Below are positions 15,656 to 25,447 of a stretch of 33,535 nt of DNA, one piece after another. Source of the DNA: Pseudonocardia sp. SCN 73-27 (lineage in GTDB: Bacteria > Actinomycetota > Actinomycetes > Mycobacteriales > Pseudonocardiaceae); NCBI GenBank assembly GCA_001725415.1, contig MEGH01000027.1, forward strand, positions 51,371 to 84,905, written 5' to 3'. The first letter of the stretch is position 1. Every line of letters begins with the position of its first letter. The position numbers and the translations under genes were made by a program. A model generated the notes under the pieces. The model made no database searches, had not been told where the DNA came from, and worked only from the letters and a program-made list of their open reading frames with translations.

Positions 15656-16045
15656 ATGGCGACAGTTGAACTGACCACCGACAACTTCGACGAGGTCGTC
15701 GGCGGACCCGGCACCGTGTTCGTCGACTTCTGGGCGAGCTGGTGCGGACCGTGCCGTCAGTTCGGGCCGGTCTTCGAGGAGGCCTCCGAGAAGCACGGCG
15801 ACATCACGTTCGCGAAGGTCGACACCGAGGCCCAGGTCGAGCTCGCGCAGGCCTTCGGCATCTCGTCGATCCCGACGGTGATGGCCGTGCGCGACGGTCT
15901 CGTGATCTACGCCGAGCCCGGCGCGCTGCCGGCGCCCGCGTTCGAGGACCTCATCGGCAAGGTTCGCGAGGTCGACATGGACAAGGTCCGTGCGGCCGTG
16001 GCGGAGCAGCAGACGCAGGCCGGCAACGGCGAGCCCACCGCCTGA
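15656..16045 (+). CDS. trxA: Thioredoxin
   Basis: A 129-residue cytoplasmic thioredoxin that reduces disulfides in target proteins. The active site WCGPC has Cys30 and Cys33, preceded by VFVDFWAS, and the cis-proline loop is SIPTV (P73), all in the canonical spacing. The last ~20 residues (AAVAEQQTQAGNGEPTA) form an extra polar tail beyond the roughly 108-residue classical length. The ATG is seven bases after the membrane hydrolase stop, so cotranscription is likely. The symbol indicates the family only; a genome of this kind normally has several thioredoxins. Confidence 0.93.
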   Translation: MATVELTTDNFDEVVGGPGTVFVDFWASWCGPCRQFGPVFEEASEKHGDITFAKVDTEAQVELAQAFGISSIPTVMAVRDGLVIYAEPGALPAPAFEDLIGKVREVDMDKVRAAVAEQQTQAGNGEPTA

Positions 16046-16062
16046 CCACTTCTCTCGCACCA

Positions 16063-16098
16063 CGACAGGCCCCGGGACCTCGGTCCCGGGGCCTGTCG
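16063..16098. terminator. Bidirectional hairpin between thioredoxin and the IclR gene
   Basis: CGACAGGCCCCGGGAC (16063-16078) pairs perfectly with 16083-16098 over 16 bases, with a four-base loop. It lies 17 bases past the thioredoxin stop and 11 bases beyond the end of the convergent IclR gene, suiting a two-way terminator. Confidence 0.85.
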
Positions 16099-16109
16099 CA
16101 GGTCCGGGG

Positions 16110-16910
16110 TCAACCGACGCGGGCGGTGCCCGGGCCGGGCTCGTCGAGCTCGCCCGCGACGCCCTCGGCCGCGCGGCGCAGTAGCGGCACGGCGCGGTGG
16201 ATGAGGGCGTCGGTCATTCGCGGCGAGGGTCCGGAGATCGAGAACGCGGCCCGGGGGGTGCGGCCGGGTACCGCGACGGCGACGCAGCGGACGCCGATCT
16301 CCTGCTCCTCGTTGTCGACGGAGTAGCCCATCTCGCGGACGCGGGCGAGCTCGGCGTGGAAGCCGTCGAGCGTGACGATGGTGTGCCCGGTCTGCGGCGT
16401 CATCACCGAGCCGCGGACGATCAGGTCGGCCTGGTCGCGCGGCATGAGCGCGAGCATCGCCTTGCCGACGGCGGTGCAGTGCACCTGGGCCCGCCTGCCG
16501 ACCTCGGTGAACATCCGCATCGCGTGGGTGCCGGGCACCTGGGCGGTGTAGACGACATGGTCGCCGTCGAGCATGGCGAGGTTGGCGCTCTCGCCGATCT
16601 CGTCGACGAGGTCACGCAGGTAGGGCATGGCCCAGGTGCCGAGCAGGCGTGAGGCGTGCTCGCCCAGCCGCATCAGGCGGGGGCCGAGCGCGTACTCGCG
16701 CGACGGCTGCTGGCGCACGTAGCCGAGGTCGACCAGCGTCCGGACGAGGCGGTGGATCGTCGGCAGCGGGAGGCCGAGGCGGGTGGCGAGCTGGGAGAGC
16801 CCCGCGGTACCCCCGAGGTCGCTCATGGCCTCGAGCAGCTCGAAGGTGCGCTCGACCGACTGCACGCGGCCGCTGCCGCGCTCCGCAGCCGGTTCGGACT
16901 TGCTCGGCAT
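16110..16910 (-). CDS. IclR-family transcription regulator of the glyoxylate operon
   Basis: A 266-residue regulator. An N-terminal winged helix-turn-helix (about 15-75: VQSVERTFELLEAMS ... LSQLATRLGLPLPTIHRLVRTLVDLGYV) is followed by the IclR effector domain (about 85-260), with typical segments HCTAVGKAMLA and IGVRCVAVAVPGR. I chose ATG 16910 because homologous sequence starts near there and GGTGGGA lies upstream. The gene is divergent from hyi-glxR-gcl-glxK, the standard layout for a repressor such as AllR, which senses allantoin or glyoxylate in other bacteria. Three palindromes in the shared intergenic region suggest that it controls both itself and the operon. Confidence 0.92.
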   Translation of the reverse strand: MPSKSEPAAERGSGRVQSVERTFELLEAMSDLGGTAGLSQLATRLGLPLPTIHRLVRTLVDLGYVRQQPSREYALGPRLMRLGEHASRLLGTWAMPYLRDLVDEIGESANLAMLDGDHVVYTAQVPGTHAMRMFTEVGRRAQVHCTAVGKAMLALMPRDQADLIVRGSVMTPQTGHTIVTLDGFHAELARVREMGYSVDNEEQEIGVRCVAVAVPGRTPRAAFSISGPSPRMTDALIHRAVPLLRRAAEGVAGELDEPGPGTARVG

Positions 16911-16986
16911 CTCGTATCCCACCTGTCGCGCGGTGTGCCTCGTGGCCGGTCCGCGTGCGCGTCCTGGCCGACCGGCACCCACCGTC

Positions 16987-17001
16987 TTCCGCCATCCGGA
17001 A
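16987..17001. promoter_or_regulatory. Palindrome A, likely IclR-family operator
   Basis: TTCCGCCATCCGGAA: TTCCG and CGGAA arms with a five-base spacer, 77 bases upstream of the regulator's ATG. It has the same arms as two other sites in this intergenic region, and its position suits autoregulation. Confidence 0.55.
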
Positions 17002-17075
17002 CGATACCCAGCACCCCGAGCCTGGGCGGATTCCCCTGGCCCGCATGCGTCTCCCCTCGGGGCACCTGCACCGAA

Positions 17076-17090
17076 TTCCGTACTGCGGAA
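17076..17090. promoter_or_regulatory. Palindrome B, likely IclR-family operator
   Basis: TTCCGTACTGCGGAA, a TTCCG-N5-CGGAA site. Its sequence matches the reverse complement of site C at 14 of 15 bases. Its centre is 89 bases from site A and 224 bases from site C. Confidence 0.68.
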
Positions 17091-17250
17091 ACTTTACGCC
17101 GTTGGGTGGAAACTTGGCGGAGCGGATCGCCCCGATTCGAGCGACGCACATCACACCAACGTCCTGTCCGACACGACTTCCGGGCCCCGTAGCCGGCCTG
17201 TCGCTGCCGGACCACCCGCCTTGACGCGCCAGTTCTCCCAGGTCGCGGGT

Positions 17251-17279
17251 TTGACACCCCTCAGGGGCGCCCCTAAAGT
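17251..17279 (+). promoter_or_regulatory. Strong sigma-70-type promoter of the hyi operon
   Basis: A perfect -35 TTGACA (17251-17256), a 17-base spacer and TAAAGT (17274-17279) as -10. Transcription would start near 17286, about 50 bases before the hyi ATG. The spacer itself contains CCCCT-C-AGGGG, a small palindrome. Site C lies just downstream of the predicted start. Confidence 0.75.
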
Positions 17280-17299
17280 TCTCTCGAATAGAAGTTGTC

Positions 17300-17314
17300 T
17301 TCCGCAATACGGAA
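17300..17314. promoter_or_regulatory. Palindrome C, likely IclR-family operator overlapping the hyi leader
   Basis: TTCCGCAATACGGAA at about +14 to +28 from the predicted transcription start and 22 bases before the hyi ATG. A repressor bound here would block the polymerase. It is followed by the hyi Shine-Dalgarno AGGAGG at 17319-17324. Confidence 0.7.
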
Positions 17315-17336
17315 AGTCAGGAGGAACCGGCGGATC

Positions 17337-18161
17337 ATGGCCTTCCCCGCGATGCGCTACCTGCCCAACTGCTCGCTGCTGTTCGCCGAGCTCCCGCTCC
17401 TCGAGCGGCCCGCCGCTGCCAAGGCGGCCGGGTTCGACGCGGTCGAGTTCTGGTGGCCCTTCGCCGAGCCCGCCCCTGCCGATGCCGAGGTCGACGCGTT
17501 CGTCGACGCGATCACGGACGCGGGCGTCGCCCTCGTCGGGCTGAACTTCTTCGGCGGCAACCTGGCCGGCCCGGACGCCGGCGTGCTGTCCATCCCCTCG
17601 CGCACGAACGAGTGGCGCGACAACGTCGCCGTCGCCGCGTCGATCGCCGAACGCCTGAACGTGCGCGGCCTCAACGCGCTCTACGGCGTCCGCGTCGACG
17701 ACGCGACCCCGGCCGCGCAGGACGAGCTCGCGATCGAGAACCTGGTGCTCGCCGCGAAGGCCGTCGAGGCCGCCGGCTCCACCGTGCTGATCGAGCCGCT
17801 CAGCGGCCCGAAGCCCTACCCGCTGCGCACCACCGCCGACGCCATGGGGGTCGTCGACACGGTACGGGCCGCCGGCGTCCGCAACGTCGGGTTCCTGTTC
17901 GACCTGTTCCACCTGGCCGGCAACGGCGACGACCTCGACGCGGCGATCACCGCCCACTTCGGCGACATCGCGCACGTCCAGATCGCCGACGTACCCGGCC
18001 GCGGCGAGCCCGGCACGGGCGAGGTCGACCTGACCTCCCGGCTGAAGGCCCTGCAGGACAAGGGCTACGACGGCTGGGTGTCGCTGGAGTACAAGCCCTC
18101 GACCGGCGACACCGCCGCGAGTCTCGAATGGCTGCCGCGCTCGCTGCGCGGCGCCGCCTGA
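17337..18161 (+). CDS. hyi: Hydroxypyruvate isomerase
   Basis: A 274-residue TIM-barrel enzyme of the xylose-isomerase-like family that interconverts hydroxypyruvate and tartronate semialdehyde. Likely metal and acid/base residues are E153 (LIEPLSG), D189 and H192 (FLFDLFHLAG), Q215/D218 (HVQIADVPGRGEPGTGE) and E251 (SLEYKP). The N-terminal NCSLLFAELPLLERPAAAKAAGFDAVEFWWPF is typical of Hyi. AGGAGG is 12 bases before ATG 17337, slightly far; ATG 17352 is an alternative. It is the first gene of the glyoxylate operon, and glxR follows after 38 bases. Confidence 0.92.
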   Translation: MAFPAMRYLPNCSLLFAELPLLERPAAAKAAGFDAVEFWWPFAEPAPADAEVDAFVDAITDAGVALVGLNFFGGNLAGPDAGVLSIPSRTNEWRDNVAVAASIAERLNVRGLNALYGVRVDDATPAAQDELAIENLVLAAKAVEAAGSTVLIEPLSGPKPYPLRTTADAMGVVDTVRAAGVRNVGFLFDLFHLAGNGDDLDAAITAHFGDIAHVQIADVPGRGEPGTGEVDLTSRLKALQDKGYDGWVSLEYKPSTGDTAASLEWLPRSLRGAA

Positions 18162-18199
18162 CCGCCCGAACCCCCGAACACACCCGGAGCGAAGCGAAC

Positions 18200-19093
18200 A
18201 TGAGCAGCAAGACCACCGTCGCGTTCATCGGCCTCGGCATCATGGGCAAGCCGATGTCGATCAACCTCGTCGACGCCGGTTTCGACGTCGTCGGCTACAA
18301 CTTGTCCCCCGAGCCGATCGAGGCGCTCGTCGCCGCCGGAGGCCGTGGCGCGGGCAGCATCGCCGAGGCCGTCAAGGGGGCCGACGTCATCGCCGTCATG
18401 GTCCCCGACTCCCCTGACGTCGAGGAGGTCCTCACCGGCGCCGACGGCGTGTTCGACAACGCATCCGAGGGCGCGCTCGTCATCGACTTCTCGACGATCC
18501 TGCCCGACGTCTCGCGCCGCATGGCCGAGCTGGGTGCCGAGCGTGGCCTGCGCGTCCTGGACGCCCCTGTCTCCGGTGGCGAGGCCGGTGCCGTCGAAGG
18601 TGTGCTCTCGATCATGGTCGGCGGGCAGCAGGACGTCTTCGACGCCGCCCGGCCGGTGCTCGACGCCGTCGGCAGGACCGTCGTGCTGGTCGGCCCCGCG
18701 GGCTCGGGCCAGACCGTCAAGGCCGCGAACCAGCTCATCGTCGCGGGCAACATCGAGCTGCTCGCCGAGGCGATCGTCTTCCTCGAGGCGCACGGCGTCG
18801 ACACCGAGGCGGGCGTCAAGGTCCTCGGCGGCGGCCTCGCCGGCAGCACCGTGCTGGAGCGGAAGGCGGGCAACATGCTCACGCGCGAGTTCGCGCCGGG
18901 CTTCCGCATCGCCCTGCACCACAAGGACATGAAGATCGTGACCGATGCCGCGCGAGCCGCCGGAGTGGTGATCCCCCTCGGCTCGCACGTCGCACAGCTC
19001 GTCGCCTCGCTCAACGCGCAGGGCCACGGCGGTCTCGACCACTCGGCCCTGTTCAAGACCGTCGAGGAGCTCTCCGGCCGCGCCGGCTCCTGA
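18200..19093 (+). CDS. glxR: Tartronate semialdehyde reductase (2-hydroxy-3-oxopropionate reductase)
   Basis: A 297-residue enzyme of the 3-hydroxyisobutyrate dehydrogenase family that reduces tartronate semialdehyde to D-glycerate with NAD(P)H. Rossmann motif GLGIMGKPM (11-19), substrate loop DAPVSGGEAGA (121-131) and catalytic K174 in GSGQTVKAANQ are intact. The C-terminal HHKDMKIVTDAA segment is typical. The ATG has GGAG ten bases upstream. Its place between hyi and gcl decides the specific function over the related dehydrogenases. Confidence 0.93.
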   Translation: MSSKTTVAFIGLGIMGKPMSINLVDAGFDVVGYNLSPEPIEALVAAGGRGAGSIAEAVKGADVIAVMVPDSPDVEEVLTGADGVFDNASEGALVIDFSTILPDVSRRMAELGAERGLRVLDAPVSGGEAGAVEGVLSIMVGGQQDVFDAARPVLDAVGRTVVLVGPAGSGQTVKAANQLIVAGNIELLAEAIVFLEAHGVDTEAGVKVLGGGLAGSTVLERKAGNMLTREFAPGFRIALHHKDMKIVTDAARAAGVVIPLGSHVAQLVASLNAQGHGGLDHSALFKTVEELSGRAGS

Positions 19094-19111
19094 TCGAAGA
19101 GAGGACACGTC

Positions 19112-20904
<1,793 letters not shown>

Positions 20905-20905
<1 letters not shown>

Positions 20906-22038
20906 TGCGTGTCGTCGTCGCCCCGGACAAGTTCAAGGGCTCCCTGACCGCCGTCGAGGTGGCCGGGCACGTCCGGGCCGGCCTGCGTGCGGTCGCCCCG
21001 GCGGTCGACGTCGTCGCCCTGCCCGTGGCCGACGGCGGCGACGGCACCGTGGACGTGACACTCGCCGCGGGGTTCGACGTCGTGCAGGTCACGGCGTCGG
21101 GCCCCACCGGCGAGCCCGTCCGCACCCGCTGGGCTCGGCGTGGCGATCTCGCGATCGTCGAGATGGCCACCGTCTGCGGCCTGATGCGGCTGCCCGACGG
21201 TGTCCCGGACCCGTTGTGCGCCAGCAGCATCGGCCTCGGTGAGGCCGTCGGTGCGGCGCTGGCGGCAGGCTGCACGCGGATCGTGCTCGCGATCGGCGGC
21301 AGCGCCAGTACCGACGGCGGCGCCGGGATGCTCGCGGCTCTCGGCGCCGTCGTCCTCGACGCCGACGGCAGGCCGCTGCGGCTGGGCGGGGCCGCGCTGG
21401 CCGGCGCCGAGTCGCTCGACCTGTCAGGGCTCGACCCCCGGCTGGCCGGCGTCGAGATCGTCGTGGCCTGCGACGTCGACAACCCGCTGTGCGGTCCGAA
21501 CGGGGCCGCCGCGGTGTACGGGCCGCAGAAGGGGGCGACCCGCGCAGACGTCGCGACCCTCGACGCCGCGCTCGGCCACTGGGCCGACCTGGTGGCCGAG
21601 GCCACCGGGGCCGACCGCCGTCACGACGCCGGTGCCGGCGCCGCGGGCGGTGTCTCGTTCGCGGCGTCCGCCGTGCTCGGGGCGACCCTGCGGCCGGGCA
21701 TCGACATCGTGCTCGACCTGCTGCGGTTCGACGAGCAGCTCGCGGGCGCCGATCTCGTCGTCACCGGTGAGGGCGCGCTCGACGAGCAGACCCTCGCCGG
21801 CAAGGCTCCCGCCGGCGTCGCGGCCGCCGCCCGGGCGGCCGGTGTCCCCGTGGTCGCCGTCACCGGGCACACCACGCTCTCGTCGGAGCGGCTGGCGTCG
21901 GCCGGTATCGAGAGGGCCTACGCCCTCACCGACATCGAGCCCGACGTCTCGCGGTGCATCGCCGCGGCCGGGCCGCTGCTGGAGGAGCTGTCGCGCGGCC
22001 TGGCCGCCGACCGGCTCCCCCAGGCCGTGATCGGCTGA
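20905..22038 (+). CDS. glxK: Glycerate 2-kinase
   Basis: A 377-residue kinase of the GarK/GlxK family that phosphorylates D-glycerate, mostly to 2-phosphoglycerate, feeding lower glycolysis. Family marks are APDKFKGSLTA at the N-terminus, PVADGGDGTVDV, the glycine-rich AIGGSASTDGGAGMLAALGA and VTGEGALDEQTLAGKAPAGVA. The start overlaps the gcl stop. It is the last gene of the operon and ends before a perfect hairpin. It completes the path from glyoxylate to central metabolism. Confidence 0.95.
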
Positions 22039-22060
22039 CGGGACGAACGCTTCCCGGCGA

Positions 22061-22088
22061 CGGCCGGGCCGCCTCGGTGGCCCGGCCG
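22061..22088. terminator. Bidirectional hairpin between glxK and the GntR gene
   Basis: CGGCCGGGCC (22061-22070) pairs perfectly with 22079-22088 around an eight-base loop. It lies 22 bases after the glxK stop and 21 bases beyond the end of the convergent regulator gene. No U-tract in either direction. Confidence 0.75.
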
Positions 22089-22109
22089 CGGTCGTGTCGG
22101 CTGTGGCCC

Positions 22110-22895
22110 TCAGATCGTGTCGTCGACGGGACCGAACTGGTACCCGCTGCGCGCCGAGAACTGCGCGGTCACGGCGAAGCGGTCACCGCGGACCAGCGTG
22201 TGCCGCCACTCGACCGCGCGCAGGCCCACCTTGCCGAGCCGCTCGATCGAGAACGCGGCGACGCCCGTCGGGATGCCGAGCAGCTCCCGTTCCGACGCCA
22301 CCGGCACCACCGCGCGGATGTGCTCCTCGCCGCCCGAGAGCCGCACGCCACAGCGCTCGGCGTACTCGTCGTAGAGGGCGGTGTGGGTGAAGTCGACGTC
22401 GAGCAGCGGCGCGGCGAGCGACTCCGGCAGCCACACCCTGTCGACCGCCAGCGGCGACGACCCGGCGAGGCGCAGCCGCTCCAGATAGACCAGCGGCGTG
22501 GACTCCTCCAGCCCCATCCGGGCCGCGACCACGCCGTCGGCGCGCACGTCGAGGGTGCGCACGACGCTGCGCTGGCGCAGGCCCGTCGACTCCACCGACG
22601 CGAAGAGGCTGTAGAGCGCGCCGAGGGGCTGCTCGATCTCGACGGGCTCGGCCAGCCGCGGCGCGCGCCCGCGGGCGGCGACGACGGTGCCCTCGTCGCG
22701 CAGCCGGCGCAGCGCCTCGCGGACGGTGTGGCGGCTGACGCCGTACTCGGCGACGAGCGCGAGCTCGCCGGGGAACGCGGACGCGAACGCGCCGTCGCGC
22801 AGCCGCCGACGCAGGTCGGCCAGCAGCTGCGACCACAGAGGTTCGGCGAGGGTGCGGTCGAGCGGGGCCGCCGCGAGCTCGCCGGTCGCGTTCAT
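22110..22895 (-). CDS. GntR-family (HutC/UTRA) transcription regulator
   Basis: A 261-residue regulator with an N-terminal winged helix-turn-helix (about 18-85: LWSQLLADLRRRLRDGAF ... LVAEYGVSRHTVREALRRLRDEGTVVAARG) and a UTRA ligand-binding domain (about 95-255, with ESTPLVYLERLRLAGSSPLAVDRVWLP). HutC-type members sense small metabolites. The ATG overlaps the stop of the upstream pabBC gene (ATGA), and GGGAGGGGC lies just before it, so it is translated from the same mRNA. The ligand is unknown; a role in controlling pabBC is not shown by the sequence. Confidence 0.92.
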   Translation of the reverse strand: MNATGELAAAPLDRTLAEPLWSQLLADLRRRLRDGAFASAFPGELALVAEYGVSRHTVREALRRLRDEGTVVAARGRAPRLAEPVEIEQPLGALYSLFASVESTGLRQRSVVRTLDVRADGVVAARMGLEESTPLVYLERLRLAGSSPLAVDRVWLPESLAAPLLDVDFTHTALYDEYAERCGVRLSGGEEHIRAVVPVASERELLGIPTGVAAFSIERLGKVGLRAVEWRHTLVRGDRFAVTAQFSARSGYQFGPVDDTI

Positions 22896-25054
22896 GCCGT
22901 GCCCCTCCCGCGGCCCGGTCTCTCCGCGCCCGTCCGGGTGCACGCTACCTGCGCAGTCGTGGCGACGTGACCGATGGTGACCGTGTCGGCGAGTGCGACG
23001 GCGAGCGGTGACGGCGCGTCCCACTCCGCGACGCCCGCGACGGCGCGGACCCACTCCACCCGCACCGCGTTGCACAGCAGCATGCCGTCGGCGGCGGCGA
23101 GCTCGTCGAGCCCGACCGGGACCACGTCGTAGGGCACCCGCAGGGAGTCGAGCGCGTCGAGGACGGCCTGGCGGGCGGTGCCGGGCAGCAACCGGCCGTC
23201 GAGTGGTGGCGTCGCGAGCCGCCCGTCGCGCACGACGGCGAGGCACGCCCGCGTCGCCTCCAGAACCGTGCCGTCGGCGCCGACGAGCAGCGGCACCGTA
23301 CCGCCCGGCACCTGCTGTTCGAGCGCGTCGAGCCAGGCGCGGTCGGCGAACTTGTGCGGCAGGCCCCCTGTCACGGGGACCGGGGTGAGGACGACGCCCG
23401 GCTGGTCGGCGGGCGGCACGGGCGCCTCGGTCGGCGTGACGACGACCCGTACCTCGCCGGGACTGTCGGGCCGCGCGTCGACCCGGACCCTGGCGTACCC
23501 GCCGGTCCCCACGACCGCGGCACGGATCGCGGCGGGGACGTCGGCGCGCAGCGGGACACCGAAGAGCTCCCAGAAGGAGCGGTGCAGCCGGCGCAGGTGG
23601 TCGGCGAGGCGTTGCGGCGCACCGTCGGCGACGAGCAGCGTCTCGAAGATCCCCTGTGCGGGATCGGCGACGCCGGCCCCGGGTGGGCCGGCGTCGGCAC
23701 CCGCCGTCTCCGGCAACGTCGCCCCCAGCACCCGCAGCAGGGGCGCCGCCTTGGTGAGGCACTCGCGCCACTCCTCCGCGGGCGAGGAGTCGACGGTGAC
23801 GCCGCCACCCACGCCCAGGTGGGTGCGCCCGCCGGGCAGGACCTCCAGCGTCCGGATCGTGACGGCCAGCTCCAGCCCCGCCAACGGCGACGCCCACCCC
23901 ATCGCCCCGGTGAACAGCCCGCGCGCCACCGGCTCGCGCTCCTCGATGATCTCGACGGCACGGATCTTCGGCGCGCCCGTCACCGACCCGGGTGGGAACG
24001 CGGCGGTGAGCAGCTCGCCGTCGCCGATACCCGGCGCCAGCTCGCCGCGGACCTCCGACACGAGGTGCCACACCCCCGGGTGCGGCTCGACGGCGAGCAG
24101 CCGCGGCACCGTGACGGTGCCGGTGGCGCAGACCCGCGACAGGTCGTTGCGCATCAGGTCGACGATCATGACGTTCTCGGCGGCGTCCTTCGCCGACGCC
24201 GCGAGGGCGGCGCGTTCGCGCTCGTCGGAGGCCGAGCCGGTGCGCGGGCGGGTACCCTTGATCGGCTCGGTGCGGACCGTCGTCCCGTCGCGGTGCAGGA
24301 ACACCTCGGGGCTCGCGCCGACGGCGGTGCAGCGCGGGTCGGCGACGAACCCGGCCCGCGCGGGGCCGAGGGTCTCGCCAAGGCGCGCCCAGGCGTCGGC
24401 GGGTGGGCCGTGCAGCTGCAGGTCCAGCCGGGTGGCGATGTTGGCCTGGTAGATCTCGCCGCGCCGGATGGCCTGGACGCAGTGCTCGACGACAGCGACG
24501 TGCTGCGCCCGGTCCGGGACGCGCGTGACCTCCAGGCGCGCGGGGTCGAGTGCGGCGGGGCGCAGCAGGTCGGCGACGAGCTCGTCGTACCGGAGACCGG
24601 CGGCGGTGGCGTCGAAGGAGGCGTCGGAGCAGGCGTCGGAGCAGGAGTCGGAGCAGGCATCGAGCAGGGCCTCGTACCACCAGCGGGTGCCGTCGTGGCG
24701 CAGGACGTCGCGGTACCAGGCGAGCGACCAGGCGGGCACCTCGTCGTCGCCGCGGCCCGGCGCCCCGGCGTGGAAGGCGAGATAGCCGAACCAGCCGCCG
24801 CCGACCGCCCCGGGCTCACGTGCGTCCACGTCGGACACCGCGGGCAGGTCGCCCATGAGCGCGAACGGGTCCGCGTCCGCCGCCGGCTCGGGGCCGGCCG
24901 GGTCGCACGTCACGAGCGCACCGCGCGACCAGCTGCCCGACCACGCCGTCACCCGGGTGCGGTGGGCGAGCCTGCGGACGGCGTCGAACACGGACAGTCC
25001 GTCGAGCGACGCGGGGAGCGGGCGGGCGTGCAGCCGCAGGACCGTCTCGCCCAC
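22892..25054 (-). CDS. pabBC: Fused aminodeoxychorismate synthase component I and aminodeoxychorismate lyase
   Basis: A 720-residue two-domain enzyme of p-aminobenzoate (folate) synthesis. The PabB part (about 1-450) converts chorismate, with ammonia from a separate PabA, to aminodeoxychorismate. It has the chorismate-binding GEIYQANIATRLDL, K266 in the PabB-type EPIKGTRPR motif, and FPPGSVTGAPKIRA. The PabC part (about 460-690) is a PLP lyase of the branched-chain-aminotransferase fold, with FETLLV at its start and PLP lysine K568 in GGLPHKFADRA. I chose GTG 25054 because GGAGG lies five bases upstream. Residues near 130-150 hold a short tandem repeat (CSD units), unusual for the family. gntR follows with an overlap. 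Confidence 0.94.
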   Translation of the reverse strand: MGETVLRLHARPLPASLDGLSVFDAVRRLAHRTRVTAWSGSWSRGALVTCDPAGPEPAADADPFALMGDLPAVSDVDAREPGAVGGGWFGYLAFHAGAPGRGDDEVPAWSLAWYRDVLRHDGTRWWYEALLDACSDSCSDACSDASFDATAAGLRYDELVADLLRPAALDPARLEVTRVPDRAQHVAVVEHCVQAIRRGEIYQANIATRLDLQLHGPPADAWARLGETLGPARAGFVADPRCTAVGASPEVFLHRDGTTVRTEPIKGTRPRTGSASDERERAALAASAKDAAENVMIVDLMRNDLSRVCATGTVTVPRLLAVEPHPGVWHLVSEVRGELAPGIGDGELLTAAFPPGSVTGAPKIRAVEIIEEREPVARGLFTGAMGWASPLAGLELAVTIRTLEVLPGGRTHLGVGGGVTVDSSPAEEWRECLTKAAPLLRVLGATLPETAGADAGPPGAGVADPAQGIFETLLVADGAPQRLADHLRRLHRSFWELFGVPLRADVPAAIRAAVVGTGGYARVRVDARPDSPGEVRVVVTPTEAPVPPADQPGVVLTPVPVTGGLPHKFADRAWLDALEQQVPGGTVPLLVGADGTVLEATRACLAVVRDGRLATPPLDGRLLPGTARQAVLDALDSLRVPYDVVPVGLDELAAADGMLLCNAVRVEWVRAVAGVAEWDAPSPLAVALADTVTIGHVATTAQVACTRTGAERPGRGRGTA
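24609..24667. repeat. 12-base tandem repeat inside pabBC
   Basis: About four 12-base units related to gcgtcggagcag (24609-24620, 24621-24632, 24633-24644, 24645-24656) and a degenerate fifth. The two central units are identical. On the coding strand they give C-S-D-A/S repeats, and the 12-base length keeps the frame. This is likely a slippage-prone insertion in a surface loop of the PabB domain. Confidence 0.8.
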
Positions 25055-25447
25055 TGGACCCTCCGCTCGCCGGCCGGACGGCCCCGGACGGGGGACCCGG
25101 ACAGGGCCAGGCGACCCCGGACGAGTCCACCGACGGCCGCGCGCGTTCATTCTCCACCGCCGGTCCGGTGACGCGACACGGCAGGGGGCCGCCGTCGCGC
25201 GTCCCCGAACGGAGCACCGACCACCCGGTCGGGTGGATCACGAATCCGGCGGTAACGCCGCTTCGGGGACAGACCGATACGACCATCGGAGTGATCTCCG
25301 GAAGGCAACCGAAACGCAACCCGAACAGGGCGTTTCCGCGACGTCGGCCTGCGATCATCTTCCGGCGGACCGTCCGGGGTCATGGTCGCGGCGACAGCCC
25401 GTGCCGCGACACGACCGGGCGAGGGGGAACGACGAGGGGGATCGGCC
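25055..25447. other. Divergent control region between pabBC and the L,D-transpeptidase gene
   Basis: This 393-base region contains no credible gene. It is less GC-rich in 25240-25340. A palindrome CCACCCG-GT-CGGGTGG lies at 25221-25236 and could be an operator or a short hairpin. I looked for the conserved elements of a c-di-AMP (ydaO) riboswitch, often found before cell-wall genes, and did not find them. No confident -35/-10 pair. Confidence 0.45.

Noticed and set aside
22896-24680. Long extension upstream of gntR in the same frame
   Set aside because: It overlaps pabBC completely, and the translated sequence is Arg/Pro-rich shadow. The real start at 22895 has a ribosome-binding site.
25240-25447. 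Possible c-di-AMP (ydaO) riboswitch before the L,D-transpeptidase
   Set aside because: GAATCCG and GGTAACG recall parts of the motif, but the conserved GGGGACC, GGTGAATC and GTCAGCTAACC blocks are missing or out of order.
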